From the NCBI GenBank assembly GCA_003532555.1, contig DOEU01000032.1, forward strand, positions 1 to 6,984: a stretch of 6,984 nucleotides of DNA, given 5' to 3'. Position 1 is the stretch's first letter. Each line of letters starts with the position of its first letter. The stretch comes from Verrucomicrobiota bacterium (GTDB lineage Bacteria > Verrucomicrobiota > Kiritimatiellia > Kiritimatiellales > Pontiellaceae). The notes below the pieces were generated by a model, which was given only the letters and a program-made list of their open reading frames with translations, was not told the DNA's origin and did not search any database. Shown here piece by piece: positions 5,971-6,984 of this stretch. The translations under genes were made by a program, and so were the position numbers.

Positions 5971-6383
5971 GCCTCACTTGAATCAACCTTCACAATCGAA
6001 GTGATCCCACCCCGTGGCGTGAACTCCGCTTCCACGATTAATTTTCTTGGAGAGAGAAGCTCGTCGAGATCGCTGTAGACTCGATTTACGATTTCTTCAT
6101 AGAACGTGCCTGTCTGCCGGAACGAAAAGAGATAGAGCTTTAATGATTTGCTCTCCACAATCACTTCATCAGGAATGTAATCAATCGTGATATGGGCAAA
6201 ATCGGGCTGACCCGTCAGGGGGCATAGTGAAGTAAATTCCGGTGTCTTGAACGTGATCCAGAAGTTACGCTCCTTGTTTAGGTTTTCAAAAGTCTGCAAC
6301 TCCGCTTCATCAGGATTCATCGGATATTTAAGTTCACCCTTTTTTAATAAAGTCAGTTGAGATAAACGTTTTTCATCGCTCAT
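5967..6383 (-). CDS. queF: NADPH-dependent 7-cyano-7-deazaguanine reductase, short (unimodular) type
   Basis: QueF reduces the preQ0 nitrile to the amine preQ1, which Tgt then inserts into tRNA. The 138-residue product matches the short B. subtilis-type enzyme. Visible features are FTSLCPLTGQPDFA (50-63) with nucleophile C54 and acid D61, the QueF signature ESKSLKLYLFSFR (77-89), and FTPRGGI near the C-terminus (121-127). The common FHE substrate-binding triplet is FYE (94-96), a His-to-Tyr change. The ATG at 6383-6381 has GGAGG at 6395-6391, 7 nt upstream. A longer frame starting at 6413 would add ten residues made largely of the Shine-Dalgarno region and is unlikely. It converges on queD and has its own promoter, so it is transcribed separately from queE, queC and queD. 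Confidence 0.95.
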   Translation of the reverse strand: MSDEKRLSQLTLLKKGELKYPMNPDEAELQTFENLNKERNFWITFKTPEFTSLCPLTGQPDFAHITIDYIPDEVIVESKSLKLYLFSFRQTGTFYEEIVNRVYSDLDELLSPRKLIVEAEFTPRGGITSIVKVDSSEA

Positions 6384-6390
6384 GTTTAAT

Positions 6391-6395
6391 CCTCC
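6391..6395 (-). promoter_or_regulatory. Ribosome binding site that sets the queF start
   Basis: Read on the minus strand, GGAGG stands 7 nt before the ATG at 6383. This decides against the upstream in-frame ATG at 6413, whose reading would run through the site. Confidence 0.8.
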
Positions 6396-6408
6396 AAATA
6401 AGAAAACA

Positions 6409-6436
6409 ATCATAGCGGGGTGCTTCTGCGGCGCAA
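6409..6436 (-). promoter_or_regulatory. Possible sigma-70 promoter for queF
   Basis: On the minus strand, TATGAT (6414-6409, 5 of 6 to consensus) has TTGCGC (6436-6431, 3 of 6) 16 bp upstream. Transcription would begin near 6402, giving a leader of roughly 20 nt that just holds the Shine-Dalgarno. Such a leader is too short for a preQ1 riboswitch. Confidence 0.4.
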
Positions 6437-6443
6437 GCTGTTA

Positions 6444-6472
6444 TTGACCGGACTTCGGCAATGGGGTCTACT
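6444..6472 (+). promoter_or_regulatory. Possible sigma-70 promoter for the rhomboid gene
   Basis: TTGACC at 6444-6449 (5 of 6) is followed after 17 bp by TCTACT at 6467-6472 (4 of 6). The predicted start near 6479 would leave a leader of only about 9 nt, with the weak GAGG at 6477-6480 at its very edge. Either the leader is nearly absent or the true start lies a little upstream. It stands back to back with the queF promoter, about 7 bp apart. Confidence 0.35.
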
Positions 6473-6487
6473 AGATGAGGATTAATT

Positions 6488-6984
6488 ATGAATTTTAACG
6501 AACCGCAAAATATCGGTGGCTTACAAGGAATGACGCCTAGCGTGCGTTTTTTGCTAATCCTCAATGTGTCCATTTATATCGGAGAGCGTCTGTTTGGCTT
6601 CCCATTTTCGGGGTTTTTTGCGCTACCAGCGATTTGGTGGGAAACACTCTCGTTTGGGCGGTTATTTACCTACATGTTCATTCATGCGAATTTTAATCAT
6701 CTCTTGGTGAATATGATTGGGCTCTTTTTCATTGGACCGGCGGTGGAGCGGACAATGGGGTCGTATCGTTTCATGATTCTGTTTTATGTAAGTGGGATTC
6801 TCGGTGGATTGGGTTGGTCGTTATTGGCGAACCCGGGCACGTATTGTGTTGGGGCTTCTGGAGGATTAATGGGCACATTGGGTGCGTTTGCCGCCCTCTA
6901 TCCCAATGCGCGGTTACTGCTGTGGTTCGTCTTCCCGGTACGTGCATGGGTGCTGGTGCTTGGCTTGGCGTTGTGGGAGTTGAG
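6488..6984 (+). CDS. Rhomboid-family intramembrane serine protease, N-terminal part (runs off the right edge)
   Basis: The frame from ATG 6488 stays open for 165 codons to the window edge. The product is a polytopic inner-membrane protein of the rhomboid type, which cleaves membrane-spanning substrates within the bilayer. Hydrophobic segments are visible at roughly 20-35, 72-83, 93-113, 122-138 and 141-162. The conserved GRLFTYMFIH..F.H..VNM run (57-76) includes H71-x3-N75, the oxyanion-side HxxxN motif. GASGG at 122-126 contains the catalytic S124. The partner catalytic His, in a later helix, lies beyond the window, so activity cannot be fully judged. A short soluble N-terminus (about 20 residues) precedes the first membrane segment, with no zinc-finger or cytosolic domain. 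GAGG at 6477-6480 is a weak Shine-Dalgarno 7 nt upstream. It is divergent from queF, and no functional link to it is evident. Confidence 0.9.
   Translation, partial: MNFNEPQNIGGLQGMTPSVRFLLILNVSIYIGERLFGFPFSGFFALPAIWWETLSFGRLFTYMFIHANFNHLLVNMIGLFFIGPAVERTMGSYRFMILFYVSGILGGLGWSLLANPGTYCVGASGGLMGTLGAFAALYPNARLLLWFVFPVRAWVLVLGLALWEL

Noticed and set aside
5960..5975. Hairpin GAGG...CCTC around the queD/queF stop codons as a bidirectional terminator
   Set aside because: The stem has only four pairs and no T-tract on either side.
4151..6383. A 7-deazaguanine DNA-modification (Dpd-like) island built on queE, queC and queD
   Set aside because: No DpdA-like transglycosylase, helicase, nuclease or phage gene is nearby. 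The presence of queF and the housekeeping neighbours fit ordinary tRNA queuosine synthesis.
6373..6573. Minus-strand 66-codon frame across the queF/rhomboid spacer
   Set aside because: It would cover both predicted promoters and the queF ribosome binding site, overlaps the start of queF, and has no recognisable features.

Overview
The window looks like chromosomal housekeeping DNA from a Gram-negative bacterium of near-50% GC (judged by eye). The carbamoyltransferase variants (NCLP and SYH in ArgF, PSSRTY in PyrB) and the lipopolysaccharide-type glycosyltransferase suggest a lineage outside the best-studied Proteobacteria. The Verrucomicrobia/Kiritimatiellota/Planctomycetes group is a tentative guess made from memory of such variants, not a demonstrated placement.

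Layout. Positions 1-505 hold the N-terminal part of mfd on the minus strand, running off the left edge. A 94-bp divergent spacer (506-599) leads into a compact plus-strand run of seven genes from 600 to 5970: pyrB, argF, a family-9 glycosyltransferase, a Gph-type HAD phosphatase, queE, queC and queD. Gaps are 1, 4 and 12 nt and overlaps are 23, 4 and 1 nt, so this is very probably one operon with translational coupling. queF lies convergent to queD on the minus strand (5967-6383), and the two share the palindrome TTAA as their stop codons. A second divergent spacer (6384-6487) carries plausible back-to-back promoters for queF and for a rhomboid protease gene that runs off the right edge. There is no gene-free stretch longer than about 105 bp.

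Function. PyrB and ArgF both consume carbamoyl phosphate, sending it to pyrimidines and to arginine. The glycosyltransferase probably adds a sugar to a cell-surface glycolipid, and the HAD phosphatase is probably a 2-phosphoglycolate phosphatase. QueD, QueE, QueC and QueF are four consecutive steps that turn 7,8-dihydroneopterin triphosphate into preQ1, the precursor of queuosine in tRNA. The first step (FolE) and the later steps (Tgt, QueA, QueG or QueH) are not in the window.

I see no RNA genes, insertion sequences, CRISPR arrays, riboswitches or phage genes, and no convincing new system. The points worth a second look are altered active-site residues in several enzymes, homopolymer tracts inside queE and queC, the shared-stop queD/queF junction, and the pairing of two carbamoyl-phosphate-consuming enzymes in one operon with the queuosine genes.
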